Assembly (NCBI GenBank): GCA_040904825.1
Contig: JBBDSU010000030.1
Span: forward strand, 62,001 to 126,000
Direction of reading: 5' to 3'
Length of the DNA stretch: 64,000 bases
DNA from: JBBDSU01 sp040904825
GTDB lineage: Bacteria > Actinomycetota > Nitriliruptoria > Nitriliruptorales > Nitriliruptoraceae
A program made the position numbers and the translations under genes. Positions 51,644 to 59,879 of the stretch are shown here, piece by piece. A model generated the notes under the pieces. That model did not search any database. It was not told the DNA's origin and worked only from the letters and a program-made list of their open reading frames with translations. How positions within the stretch are numbered: the stretch's first letter is position 1; each line of letters opens with the position of its first letter.

Positions 51644-52615
51644 GTGACCGACGACCTTGCAATCCCGGCATCGTGTGACATCGCGGTGCTCTCGGGCGGT
51701 CTCTCACTCGAACGAGATGTAAGCCTGCAGTCGGGCGGGCGCGTTGCGGACGCGTTGACCGATCTCGGCCATCATGTGACACGCATCGACGTCGATCGTG
51801 AGCTGATCCGAACTCTCGAACGGGGCGCGTTCGACGTGGTATTCCTCACCCTCCATGGATCTGCAGGTGAAGACGGGACAATCCAATCACTCCTTGATCT
51901 CGTCGAGATCCCCTTTACAGGCCCTGATGCGCTGGCCAGTGCTCTGGCGTGGAACAAGCCCATCGCCCAAGGCCTGTATGCCCGTCACGGCCTGGCGGTG
52001 CCTCCACGTGTCACCCTGAGCCAACAGGCGTTTCGCGAGATGGGCGCCAGTGCCGCAATCGACCGGATCAGCGAGGCCCTTGGTTCACCCTTGGTCGTCA
52101 AGCCGGCGGCTGGCGGTTCGTCGTTGGGGCTGACAATCGTTGAGGACCCGCAACGCCTGCCGCAGGCGATCATCGGCGCCTTCAGTTACGGCGAGGTCGT
52201 CCTGATTGAGCAGTTTGTCGTCGGCATTGAGGTCGCTGTCGCCGTGCTTGACGGACGTGCGCTGCCTGCCGTCGAGATTCTTCCCAAGGAGGGCACCTAC
52301 GATTTCGCCGCACGCTATACACCGGGCGCCACCGAGTTCCATGTCCCTGCGCGCCTGGATGATGCCGTCGCCCAGGCATGCGCGGCAGCAGCGGTGACCG
52401 CGTACAACGCGGTGGGAGCCCGTCACCTGTCACGGGCCGACATGATCGTTGACCCATCTGGTCAGCCGTGGATCCTCGAGCTTGACACGTGTCCAGGGAT
52501 GACCAGCACCTCGCTCGCACCACTGGCAGCAGCAGCGGACGGGTTGCCATTCCCGGACTTGTGTGAACGCCTGGTGGGAATGGCATTGCGCGACGCGGCC
52601 TCCCGATCGGCGTGA
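51644..52615 (+). CDS. ddl: D-alanine--D-alanine ligase
   Basis: GTG 51644 gives a 323-residue ATP-grasp enzyme: VLSGGLSLERDVSLQSG, VVFLTLHGSAGEDGTIQSLL, VVKPAAGGSSLGL, VLIEQFVVGIEVAVAVL, and LELDTCPGMTSTSLAP. It joins two D-Ala residues for the peptidoglycan precursor. The ELDTCPGMT block has Asp where most Ddl enzymes have Asn (EINTLPG), a variant also seen in relatives. The HAD gene starts just after the stop. Confidence 0.9.
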   Translation: MTDDLAIPASCDIAVLSGGLSLERDVSLQSGGRVADALTDLGHHVTRIDVDRELIRTLERGAFDVVFLTLHGSAGEDGTIQSLLDLVEIPFTGPDALASALAWNKPIAQGLYARHGLAVPPRVTLSQQAFREMGASAAIDRISEALGSPLVVKPAAGGSSLGLTIVEDPQRLPQAIIGAFSYGEVVLIEQFVVGIEVAVAVLDGRALPAVEILPKEGTYDFAARYTPGATEFHVPARLDDAVAQACAAAAVTAYNAVGARHLSRADMIVDPSGQPWILELDTCPGMTSTSLAPLAAAADGLPFPDLCERLVGMALRDAASRSA

Positions 52616-52616
52616 C

Positions 52617-53336
52617 GTGACAACTCCAGCGTCATCGCTTGAAGGCGACCCGGCCACAGCGGCATCTATCGACGACAGGCCCGCGCCAGCGGTTGTGGCG
52701 TTTGATATTGGCGAAGTCCTCATCGATGAAACTCGCGTGTGGAGCCTGTGGGCCGACCTCGTTGGGGTCTCGCCGCTGACGTTTGCTGCAGCCATGGGCG
52801 CGGCGATCGTCCAGGGTCTGGATCACGAAGCAGCGTTCGATCATCTTGTGCCCCACGTGCAATGGCGCGACCTCGCCGCCGAGCACGAATCACGACTTGG
52901 CGGTCTTGGCGCGTCCGATCTGTACGACGACGTTCGGGAGTGCTGTGCAGCACTGACTGATGCCGGTTTCCGGGTCATCGTGGCTGGCAACCAGCCGGCC
53001 CTGCGCAGTGCACAGATTAAAGCGCTCACCCTGTCGTGCGACGCGGTTATTACTTCTGAGGAACTCGGGATTGCCAAGCCCGATCCAGCGTTTTTCACGA
53101 CCCTGTGTGATCACATGCAGATCGCCGACCCGGCCGACGTCCTGTATGTAGGCGATCGCGTTGACAACGATGTCCTGCCTGCGTCAGCAGTCGGGATGCG
53201 CACCTGTTGGCTGCGCCGAGGACCGTGGGGACGGCTTCAGGATCTGCCGGACGACGTCGAGGTCGACGTGTCCCTCGAAGGACTCGGCGAGTTGCCGACC
53301 ATCATGGCCACGTGGCGCGAGGAGTTCACCGCATGA
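52617..53336 (+). CDS. HAD family hydrolase
   Basis: GTG 52617 gives 239 residues with HAD motifs: FDIGEVLIDET (nucleophile Asp; the second Asp of DxD is Glu), VIVAGNQPA, TSEELGIAKPDPAFF and YVGDRVDNDVLPA. It is a cytoplasmic phosphatase-type enzyme, substrate unknown. The replacement of the second motif-I Asp by Glu is common in epoxide-hydrolase-N-terminal-like and some dehalogenase-like HADs. It overlaps rpiA by four bases (ATGA). Confidence 0.8.
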   Translation: MTTPASSLEGDPATAASIDDRPAPAVVAFDIGEVLIDETRVWSLWADLVGVSPLTFAAAMGAAIVQGLDHEAAFDHLVPHVQWRDLAAEHESRLGGLGASDLYDDVRECCAALTDAGFRVIVAGNQPALRSAQIKALTLSCDAVITSEELGIAKPDPAFFTTLCDHMQIADPADVLYVGDRVDNDVLPASAVGMRTCWLRRGPWGRLQDLPDDVEVDVSLEGLGELPTIMATWREEFTA

Positions 53337-54055
53337 CCCCACCACACCGTCAACAACCGCCGCGTGCAGGCGACCCAGGCAATCAGGCGGCAGGCAAGCA
53401 GGCGGCTGCACACGCAGCGGCGGCGCTGGTCACACCGGGCATGCAGGTTGGGCTCGGCACTGGATCCACGGTTGCTTTGTTCTTGGACGCTCTGGCCGAA
53501 CGTGGCGTGGCGTTTGACGGGCTGCCGACATCACAAGCCACTGCCGCACATGCGCGCCGGCTCGGATTCTCGCTCGTGGAGCCCGATAACGTCGACCGGC
53601 TCGATCTCGCTATTGACGGGGCCGATGAACTGGATCATGGCTTGCAGTTGACCAAGGGTGGCGGTGGCGCGCTGCTTCGGGAGAAGGTGGTTGCGGCCCT
53701 GGCCGAACGGTTCGTGGTGATCGCAACAGCTGACAAGATGGTTGATCGGCTCGGGGACTCGTTTCCCCTCCCAATTGAAGTCGTGCCCTTTGCGATCGGT
53801 CCTGTATCACGACACCTCGCACGCTTGGGGTTCACGGTCACTGCCCGCGAGGGCGGTGCCTACCGCACCGACAACGGCAATGCCGTCCTCTTCGCCCGCC
53901 TGGCTGGCGGGCTCGACGAGCCCGCTGAATGGGACATCCGGCTCGGGATGATCCCAGGGGTCGTGACCACCGGACTCTTCATCAATATGGCCGACACGGC
54001 GCTGCTTGGCGACGAAGGTGGATCTGTAGCGACTGTTACACGCCCCAGCAACTGA
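53333..54055 (+). CDS. rpiA: ribose-5-phosphate isomerase A
   Basis: ATG 53333, overlapping the HAD stop, gives 240 residues: VGLGTGSTVALFLDAL, AIDGADELDHGLQLTKGGGGALLREKVVA in the substrate-binding region (DGADE, KGGGGAL), and a C-terminal IPGVVTTGLFINMAD. It interconverts ribose-5-phosphate and ribulose-5-phosphate in the pentose phosphate pathway. It ends the aminotransferase operon, facing parB. Confidence 0.93.
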   Translation: MTPPHRQQPPRAGDPGNQAAGKQAAAHAAAALVTPGMQVGLGTGSTVALFLDALAERGVAFDGLPTSQATAAHARRLGFSLVEPDNVDRLDLAIDGADELDHGLQLTKGGGGALLREKVVAALAERFVVIATADKMVDRLGDSFPLPIEVVPFAIGPVSRHLARLGFTVTAREGGAYRTDNGNAVLFARLAGGLDEPAEWDIRLGMIPGVVTTGLFINMADTALLGDEGGSVATVTRPSN

Positions 54056-54076
54056 CGTCTGGCTACCTCAGCGCGT

Positions 54077-54103
54077 CAGTGGCGGCCGAGCTGGCCACCG
54101 CTG
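54077..54103. terminator. hairpin between convergent rpiA and parB
   Basis: CAGTGGCGGCC and GGCCACCGCTG form an 11-pair stem with one wobble and one mismatch around GAGCT. It lies between the two convergent stops (54055 and 54123) and could terminate both transcripts. Confidence 0.4.
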
Positions 54104-54122
54104 GAATCGCTCATTGGTGGCA

Positions 54123-55118
54123 TCACTCGCTGGTGGCATCCCTGGTTGCTTGCGGTGACCGGCCGATCTTGGCGGACTCGTCGAGACCGTTGGCAATGAC
54201 GGCAACAATCCGCTCAAGATCCTCAACCGACAAGAAATCGATCTGAATGCGACCTCGCCGGGCGCCCATCGTGACGCGAACACGCGTCCGCAGCGCATCC
54301 GACAGATCGTCTTGGAGGTCGATCAACCCGGGGGCTTGGACACGCTTTGATTGGCCTGAGGAGCCACGGCCCTTCGACGATCCTGCCGGGTCGACCAGCC
54401 GCATGCGCACCAGTTCTTCTGTAGCCCGCACCGACAGCCCTTCAGCGACAATGCGCTCGGCGAGCCGCTCCTGGGCAGCTTCGTCAGCCAGCGCCAGCAG
54501 GGCTTTGGCATGACCTGCCGACAGCACGCCCGCAGCGATCCGACGCTGAACTCCAGCGGGTAGTCCCATCAACCGGAGGGTGTTGGAGATCGACGGACGC
54601 GACTTGCCAAGCTTTCGCGCCAATTCTTCCTGGGAAAAGCCGAATTCATCGAGCAGTTGCTCGTATGCCGCCGCTTCCTCGAGAGGGTTGAGCTGAACAC
54701 GGTGGATGTTCTCGACCAGGGCTTCCTTGAGCAGGTCCGTGTCGTCGGTGTGGCGAATCACGACGGGCACAGTGTCGAGGCCAGCCAATGCCGCCGCGCG
54801 CAGCCGGCGCTCGCCCGCAACCAGTTCGTAGCGTGCGCCATCTCCCGGAGACGTTCTTGGACGCACGACCAATGGCTGCAGGACGCCCATGTCCTTCAGC
54901 GAGGTAGCAAGCCCTTCGAGTTCGGCTTCATCGAAGACGTCTCGGGGCTGGCGCGGGTTAGCTGTGATGTCACTCAATGCGACTTCTGCCAGGGTGACCC
55001 CTTGCCCCGTCCCTGACGTTCCCGACGAGAGAGCCTGGCTTCCAGGCTCGGGCGACGGTTCCTGGGGAAGCAGCGCCGCCAATCCCTTGCCAAGTCCGCC
55101 CTTGCGTTGCGCGCTCAT
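54123..55118 (-). CDS. parB: chromosome partitioning protein ParB
   Basis: A 331-residue ParB: ALSDITANPRQPRDVFDE, the CTP-binding GERRLRAAALAGL and VENIHRVQLNPLEEAAAYEQL, the helix-turn-helix (FSQEELARKLGKSRPSISNTLRL) that reads parS, and a C-terminal dimer domain. It loads onto parS and spreads as a sliding clamp to organise the origin. Its start overlaps the parA stop by four bases (ATGA). Two perfect parS sites lie 2-2.5 kb away. Confidence 0.96.
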   Translation of the reverse strand: MSAQRKGGLGKGLAALLPQEPSPEPGSQALSSGTSGTGQGVTLAEVALSDITANPRQPRDVFDEAELEGLATSLKDMGVLQPLVVRPRTSPGDGARYELVAGERRLRAAALAGLDTVPVVIRHTDDTDLLKEALVENIHRVQLNPLEEAAAYEQLLDEFGFSQEELARKLGKSRPSISNTLRLMGLPAGVQRRIAAGVLSAGHAKALLALADEAAQERLAERIVAEGLSVRATEELVRMRLVDPAGSSKGRGSSGQSKRVQAPGLIDLQDDLSDALRTRVRVTMGARRGRIQIDFLSVEDLERIVAVIANGLDESAKIGRSPQATRDATSE

Positions 55119-55993
55119 GTCGTCACCTCGTCATCGTCGCTCGGTGCATCTGCCGCCGACACCACTGCCGGCGGCACCTGGCCGCCGGCTGGCTTTGGCG
55201 TGACGGGCAGGCCCATGCGCTGTGCCATCTCCTCAGCCAGTTGCCCATAGGCCTCTGCCCCTCGCGATTCCGGGTCGAAGACGGTGATGGGCTGGCCAAA
55301 ACTCGGTGCTTCCGACAACCGCACCGTCCTCGGGATGACCGTTCGATAGGCCCGGTCCCCGAAATGCTCGCGGACCTCGGCGACAACTTGCTCAGCCAAA
55401 TTCGTCCGACCATCGAACATCGTGAGCACCACTCCCCCGATCTCGAGCTCGCGATGCAGGCTTTCCCCGACAAGTCGCACTGTTCGCAGCAATTGACCCA
55501 GGCCCTCGAGCGCGTAGTACTCGCACTGAATCGGAACCAGCACCTGATCCGCCGCCACCAAGGCGTTAATGGTCAACAGACCAAGTGAAGGAGGGCAATC
55601 GATCAACACCAGGTCGTATTGCGATCGTGCGCTATCAATGGCGTGACGAAGGCGGTGTTCTCGTGACAATGCAGGGACCAGTTCGACCTCTGCACCCGCA
55701 AGTTCCAGTGACGACGGAACGAGATCCAGGTTCGGGACCGACGTGCTCACCACCGCTTCAGTCACCTCGACCTGGTCGACCAGCACGTCGTAGGTGCTGA
55801 TCTGATCGTCTTCAACACGCTGACCCAACCCGGTCGTCGCGTTCCCTTGAGGGTCCAGATCGATCACGAGGACACGGACATCGGCCTGCGCGAGGGCCGC
55901 CGCAACGGACACGGTGGTCGTGGTCTTGCCGACACCACCCTTTTGGTTGACAACGCACACAACCATGGCACTGCGCGTGGTTGAGCCATCCAT
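55115..55993 (-). CDS. parA: chromosome partitioning ATPase ParA
   Basis: A 292-residue Walker-type ATPase: VNQKGGVGKTTTTVSVAA (deviant Walker A), VLVIDLDPQGNATTGLG, and VLIDCPPSLGLLTINALVA. It forms DNA-bound gradients that move ParB-parS origins apart. An alternative start is the internal Met at residue 10. A palindrome at 56042-56055 lies about 50 bases upstream of the start. Confidence 0.96.
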   Translation of the reverse strand: MDGSTTRSAMVVCVVNQKGGVGKTTTTVSVAAALAQADVRVLVIDLDPQGNATTGLGQRVEDDQISTYDVLVDQVEVTEAVVSTSVPNLDLVPSSLELAGAEVELVPALSREHRLRHAIDSARSQYDLVLIDCPPSLGLLTINALVAADQVLVPIQCEYYALEGLGQLLRTVRLVGESLHRELEIGGVVLTMFDGRTNLAEQVVAEVREHFGDRAYRTVIPRTVRLSEAPSFGQPITVFDPESRGAEAYGQLAEEMAQRMGLPVTPKPAGGQVPPAVVSAADAPSDDDEVTT

Positions 55994-56041
55994 CCAGTAT
56001 TCCTCTCCCTGGCAGCGCTCATGAGCCGCCCGGCGCTATTC

Positions 56042-56055
56042 GTTGTACATACAAC
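56042..56055. promoter_or_regulatory. inverted repeat upstream of parA
   Basis: GTTGT-ACAT-ACAAC lies in the 174-base gap between rsmG and parA, 49 bases upstream of the parA start. It is AT-rich against a GC-rich background and may be a repressor site or part of the parAB promoter. The factor is unknown. Confidence 0.35.
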
Positions 56056-56167
56056 TATCGGCGCGCTTGGCTACGAACGAGCACGACACTTCGTCACTTA
56101 GCCTAGTCCTCCGGTGGTGTCGGAGGGCGGCGAAGATCCGTCCATTGGGGACAACCCTTCAGCACCG

Positions 56168-56815
56168 TCAGGTCCCGCGGGCCAGGATCACCACCCTGGG
56201 CTCAGCATCCGCTCGCGACAGCTGATCATCCGGGGTGGCGACAAGGTGAACGCGCCAGCGTCGCAGGGTGCTCGCTGCGGCATCCAGCTCATCACTCCAC
56301 CGCTCACCCTTGATGGCAAAGAGGAGACCTCCCGCCTTCATCAGCGGAACGGACCACTCAACTAGTTGTTCCAAGGCAGCGACAGCTCGCGCGGTAACGA
56401 TGTCGAACGAATCAGCGTGTGGTCCCCGTGCAAAATCCTCTGCGCGCATGGTATGCACTGTGGCCGGAATACCGAGGTCGTGACTCGTCGCGTCGAGAAA
56501 CGCCGTCTTCTTGGCCGTGCTATCCAGAAGATGGACCTCAAGATCGGATCGGATCGCCGCGATGATGAGGCCTGGAAGGCCTCCACCGCTGCCGATATCG
56601 AGCACTCGCGCAGGGCCTGCCGGCAACATGCGCGCAAACGCCACACATTCTGGAAGGTGGCGGATCCGCAAGTCCTGTATCCCGCGACGAGACATCAAGT
56701 TGTGGGGGGCTGTCTCGATAGCCGTGGCAATGAGGTCGAGGACTCGCAACTGGTCGTCGCTCACTTCGACGTGTGCGTCCTCGGAAGATGATGATTCGTT
56801 GCGTAACGAGGGCAT
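56168..56815 (-). CDS. rsmG: 16S rRNA 7-methylguanosine methyltransferase RsmG
   Basis: ATG 56815 gives 215 residues: HLPECVAFARMLP, VLDIGSGGGLPGLIIAA (S-adenosylmethionine site), DSTAKKTAFLDATSHDLGI, and SFDIVTARAVAALEQLVEW. It methylates G527 of 16S rRNA. The frame is open upstream to 57004, but that part covers a parS site and has no RsmG similarity. It lies in the conserved jag-rsmG-parA-parB order. Confidence 0.94.
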   Translation of the reverse strand: MPSLRNESSSSEDAHVEVSDDQLRVLDLIATAIETAPHNLMSRRGIQDLRIRHLPECVAFARMLPAGPARVLDIGSGGGLPGLIIAAIRSDLEVHLLDSTAKKTAFLDATSHDLGIPATVHTMRAEDFARGPHADSFDIVTARAVAALEQLVEWSVPLMKAGGLLFAIKGERWSDELDAAASTLRRWRVHLVATPDDQLSRADAEPRVVILARGT

Positions 56816-56938
56816 TGCACCGCCTCCGTAGAAGTCAGGGCGCTTCCGTGCGAGAAGGCGAGCAGTGTGGACCAGACATTGCGACGAACCAAGCCCTTCG
56901 CACACCGACCTTGATGCCCAGCGCCTGCGGTCTCTCAC

Positions 56939-56952
56939 GTTCCACGTGGAAC
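56939..56952. other. parS centromere site (upstream of rsmG)
   Basis: A perfect 14-base palindrome GTTCCACGTGGAAC, the actinobacterial form of the ParB-binding site. It lies in the non-coding gap between jag and rsmG. Confidence 0.92.
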
Positions 56953-57022
56953 GCTCCCGTTGCCGCCGCACCAGTCGTCGACCACCAACATCACGCTCAC
57001 CCAACGAACCCTACCGCTCAAC

Positions 57023-57054
57023 GAGCTGGCCCGGGCAATCGCCCGGGCCAGCTC
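57023..57054 (-). terminator. 14-pair hairpin after jag
   Basis: GAGCTGGCCCGGGC and GCCCGGGCCAGCTC pair perfectly around a four-base loop, 24 bases downstream of the jag stop. It has no T-tract. It probably ends or attenuates the rpmH-to-jag transcript before rsmG-parA-parB. Confidence 0.6.
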
Positions 57055-57077
57055 CAAAGATCTCGCGCAAGAGATCC

Positions 57078-57791
57078 TTACGCCTCTCCTGCCTCAATTA
57101 CCACACGGCGCCCGGGCTCACGGCCGTGGCTCCGACTCACCACGCCTTCGGCGTCAGCGACGCGTTGATGCACTGCTTTTCGCTCGAAAACGTCCATTGG
57201 CTCCAGGCGCACAGGCTCTCCAGCGTCGAGCACCTCCCGGATCGCGTCATCCACCTTCTCGAGCAATTTCTCAAGCCGGCGTGCTCTATAGCCTTCGGCA
57301 TCGATCTGAACGTGAGATCGCCGCTGGAACTGTCGCTGCAACGACGAACGCACAAGCTCCTGGAGAGCGTCCAACGTCTGCCCACGGCGCCCAATGAGCG
57401 CGCCAGTTCCGACATCGGCTATTTCTACCTCAGCACGATCCGCATGCACGCGAATCTTCAGGTCCCCGGCTACATCCATTGCGTCCAGAAAGCCCTCCAG
57501 GAAGTCTGCGGCAGCGTCGGCTTCGGCATCCAGGTCATCTGCCGTGATTTCCTTGGGGTGGTCGTCGCGCTGGCGCGCCCCAACGGGTCGTTCGGACTCG
57601 GGTGCCGCCGCCACACTGGCTGCCTCAGTGGCCGTGCGAAGTTCCACGTGGAACGGTCCCGACAGGCCCTCAAGTCCGGAGCCTTGAACGCTCACACTGA
57701 TGGATGCGGCCTCGACGCCGGCAAAATCTGCCAACGCAACGGCGATGGCGCTCTCGAGCTCGGCGTGTGTCTCTTGGTGGTCACTACTCAT
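57078..57791 (-). CDS. jag: Jag/KhpB RNA-binding protein (KH and R3H domains)
   Basis: A 237-residue protein: a Jag_N-like N-terminus, an acidic linker, a KH-II domain with VGTGALIGRRGQTLDALQ, and a C-terminal R3H domain (LEPMDVFERKAVHQRV). Family members bind RNA and are linked to cell-wall and division control. A parS site lies inside the gene (57641-57654) without disturbing the reading frame. Confidence 0.9.
   Translation of the reverse strand: MSSDHQETHAELESAIAVALADFAGVEAASISVSVQGSGLEGLSGPFHVELRTATEAASVAAAPESERPVGARQRDDHPKEITADDLDAEADAAADFLEGFLDAMDVAGDLKIRVHADRAEVEIADVGTGALIGRRGQTLDALQELVRSSLQRQFQRRSHVQIDAEGYRARRLEKLLEKVDDAIREVLDAGEPVRLEPMDVFERKAVHQRVADAEGVVSRSHGREPGRRVVIEAGEA
57641..57654. 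other. parS centromere site (inside jag)
   Basis: A second perfect GTTCCACGTGGAAC palindrome, 702 bases from the first. On the coding strand it is read as part of FHVELR in Jag. Confidence 0.9.
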
Positions 57792-57823
57792 GGATTCTTC
57801 CTCTCACCTCGTTCATGGCTGCG

Positions 57824-59041
57824 CTATGACGGGGGGCGTCGTCGTCGGGGGAGATGATCGCGCTTGGGCTTCTGATTCAGGTCATCTTCCCCCTGGGATC
57901 CGGGAGTCTCAGTGTCGTCAGCGTCCCTTGCGCTGGAGTCATTCCCCGAGTGCTCGTTCTTGCCAGACCCGACGTCGTTGCCTTCGGCCTCGTTCTTGCG
58001 CGATTCATGCCCAGAGTCATCAACTGACGTTGACGAGGCCTCGCCACTTCCGGTGCTTCCCTTGTCCACGTTGCCGCCGTTCGTGGCATCCTTATCGTGA
58101 CCAGATGACTTGTTGCCACCCTTGTCTCGACGCGCCTTGTCCCCGTTTGGCCGCTTCTTGTTGTCATCGCCGGTGCCTGAACGATCCCGCGGCTTGCCGC
58201 TACTCGCCGATCGCCCCGAGGTGCTCGACTGTCCTGACGATGCGCCGGGTGACAGGCGTGGTGCATCGTTGCCATCCTTCACGGGCTCGGAATCACCCTG
58301 CACTTCTCGCAAAATGATGGCCTGCTGCGCGATCTGCCAGAAGTTCGTCGTCACCCAGTAGAGAAGGATTCCCAACGGGAAATTCAATGAAACAAAGCCC
58401 AAGAACACCGGCAACGCGTACAGCATCACTTTCTGCTGCTGAGCCATGGGATTGCCACCCTGCGTCGCCTGCGTACGGGCCATCATCTGCTTCTGGGACC
58501 AGAACATCGTTCCGGACATCAACACGAGCAAGACCCAGCCTGGCCATCCAGCATCACGGACGATGATCTCCAGGCCGCCGGAAGCAGGATTGGTGAACGA
58601 CGTGATGAAGTAGAACGGCTGCCCATTGAGGGCATCCGTCCGCCACAGCGTCGCGAACAGCGCAATAAAGACCGGTGTTTGAGCCAACAAAGGCAGGCAG
58701 CTCGCCGCGGGATTCGCCTTCTCCCGGCGATACAGCTCCATCGTTTCCTGGTTGAGCTTCTGTTTTCTCGCCCGATACTGCGCAGGATCCTTGCGCATGA
58801 GTTCGCGATCGACCTTGTGACGCTTCTGAAGCTCTTTGATCTGGGGCGCAAGCTTCTGCATAGCCCGCATGGATCGCGTTTGCTTGATCGCCAAGGGAAG
58901 CAAGAGCACGCGCACCACAATCGTCAGTCCGATGATGCCCCAACCCCACGCATGCACCCCAAAGATGGGCACGAAAATGTCATGAAAGAACTGCAGTACC
59001 GGGGCAAATGTCTCCCCGATCCGGTCGTAGAAGCCGGTCAC
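57824..59041 (-). CDS. yidC: membrane protein insertase YidC
   Basis: A 405-residue Oxa1/YidC protein of the short Gram-positive type: FVPIFGVHAWGWGIIGLTIVVRVLLLPLA, the cytoplasmic coiled pair with MQKLAPQIKELQKRH, then further helices ending near residue 255. The last 140 residues are a long hydrophilic tail rich in Ser, Gly, Asp and Lys (GKPRDRSGTGDDNKKRP), longer than usual. It inserts proteins into the cytoplasmic membrane. Confidence 0.95.
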   Translation of the reverse strand: MTGFYDRIGETFAPVLQFFHDIFVPIFGVHAWGWGIIGLTIVVRVLLLPLAIKQTRSMRAMQKLAPQIKELQKRHKVDRELMRKDPAQYRARKQKLNQETMELYRREKANPAASCLPLLAQTPVFIALFATLWRTDALNGQPFYFITSFTNPASGGLEIIVRDAGWPGWVLLVLMSGTMFWSQKQMMARTQATQGGNPMAQQQKVMLYALPVFLGFVSLNFPLGILLYWVTTNFWQIAQQAIILREVQGDSEPVKDGNDAPRLSPGASSGQSSTSGRSASSGKPRDRSGTGDDNKKRPNGDKARRDKGGNKSSGHDKDATNGGNVDKGSTGSGEASSTSVDDSGHESRKNEAEGNDVGSGKNEHSGNDSSARDADDTETPGSQGEDDLNQKPKRDHLPRRRRPPS

Positions 59042-59050
59042 CGTTGCTCC

Positions 59051-59314
59051 TTAGCGTGGTGGAACGGGGTCGAAACCACCGTCATTCCATGGATGGCAGC
59101 GCCCTATGCGTCGAATCGCCAACCAGCAACCGCGCACGGCACCGTGACGATGGAGCGCTTCCAGGGCATACGTCGAGCACGACGGCGCAAACCGACAACG
59201 AGGAGTCCTCATCGAGGCCGTCCAGCGGTAGGCCGTCACCACAGCGATCATCACCATCGCACCGACCGAGCCTCGACGGCGATCGGCTTGCGCAAACGAA
59301 CGCTGATCGCTCAT
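59051..59314 (-). CDS. yidD: membrane insertion efficiency factor YidD
   Basis: ATG 59314 overlaps the rnpA stop (ATGA), giving 87 residues: CRFAPSCSTYALEALHRHGAVRG and RRIGRCHPWNDGGFDPVP, the hallmark Cys-rich YidD blocks. It assists YidC-dependent membrane insertion. The upstream frame to 59395 lies in rnpA. Confidence 0.93.
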   Translation of the reverse strand: MSDQRSFAQADRRRGSVGAMVMIAVVTAYRWTASMRTPRCRFAPSCSTYALEALHRHGAVRGCWLAIRRIGRCHPWNDGGFDPVPPR

Positions 59315-59739
59315 TTTCCCGCCGCAATATGCGGTAAGCGCTCGTAGAGGACAGCCACTTCGCTCACGACGTCTTGAGCGCGCGCTTCGCCACATCCTGG
59401 TCGCGCGACCAACACAGAATCGCTCGACGGGGGAACCGCCGCGCGGTGCACGGCTTCTCGCAGCAGCCGTTTCGCTCGATTGCGCGCGACCGCGCCACCG
59501 ACCTTCTTCGACGCCACGACGGCCACTCGCGACACAGCTAGGCGACCAACTTCACCCCTCACGGCCTCATCAGGCCATCCAGATTGGCGTGACGGTTGGG
59601 TCGTCGCAGGGCGCACACGCACGTGCAACGCGACGAATCGCCCTGCACTGCGATCACCATGCCGCAGCGTCGACGAAATGGCACGCCCGTCGCGCAGGCG
59701 CACTATTCGATCGCTCACGGCCGAATGAGAGTCAGACAC
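59311..59739 (-). CDS. rnpA: ribonuclease P protein component
   Basis: A 142-residue basic protein with the RNase P signature VGGAVARNRAKRLLREAVH and RVAVVASKKVG. It partners the catalytic RNA that matures tRNA 5' ends. It follows rpmH by five bases and overlaps yidD by four. The N-terminus has about 25 extra residues before the usual first helix. Confidence 0.94.
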   Translation of the reverse strand: MSDSHSAVSDRIVRLRDGRAISSTLRHGDRSAGRFVALHVRVRPATTQPSRQSGWPDEAVRGEVGRLAVSRVAVVASKKVGGAVARNRAKRLLREAVHRAAVPPSSDSVLVARPGCGEARAQDVVSEVAVLYERLPHIAAGK

Positions 59740-59744
59740 GCCGA

Positions 59745-59879
59745 TCAGGCCGACAGTTTCGCCCGACCACGGCGGCGGCGATTCGTGATGATCCTGCGAC
59801 CCGCGCGAGTGCGCATTCTCAGTCGAAACCCGTGCTTGCGGGACCGACGGCGGTTATTGGGCTGAAAAGTACGCTTCAC
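59745..59879 (-). CDS. rpmH: 50S ribosomal protein bL34
   Basis: GTG 59879 gives the 44-residue L34: KRTFQPNNRRRSRKHGFRLR, then MRTRAGRRIITNRRRRGRAKLSA in the usual basic pattern. The open frame extends to 60086 but L34 starts with the KRTFQPN motif. It is the first gene of the minus-strand rpmH-rnpA-yidD-yidC-jag run. Confidence 0.97.
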   Translation of the reverse strand: MKRTFQPNNRRRSRKHGFRLRMRTRAGRRIITNRRRRGRAKLSA

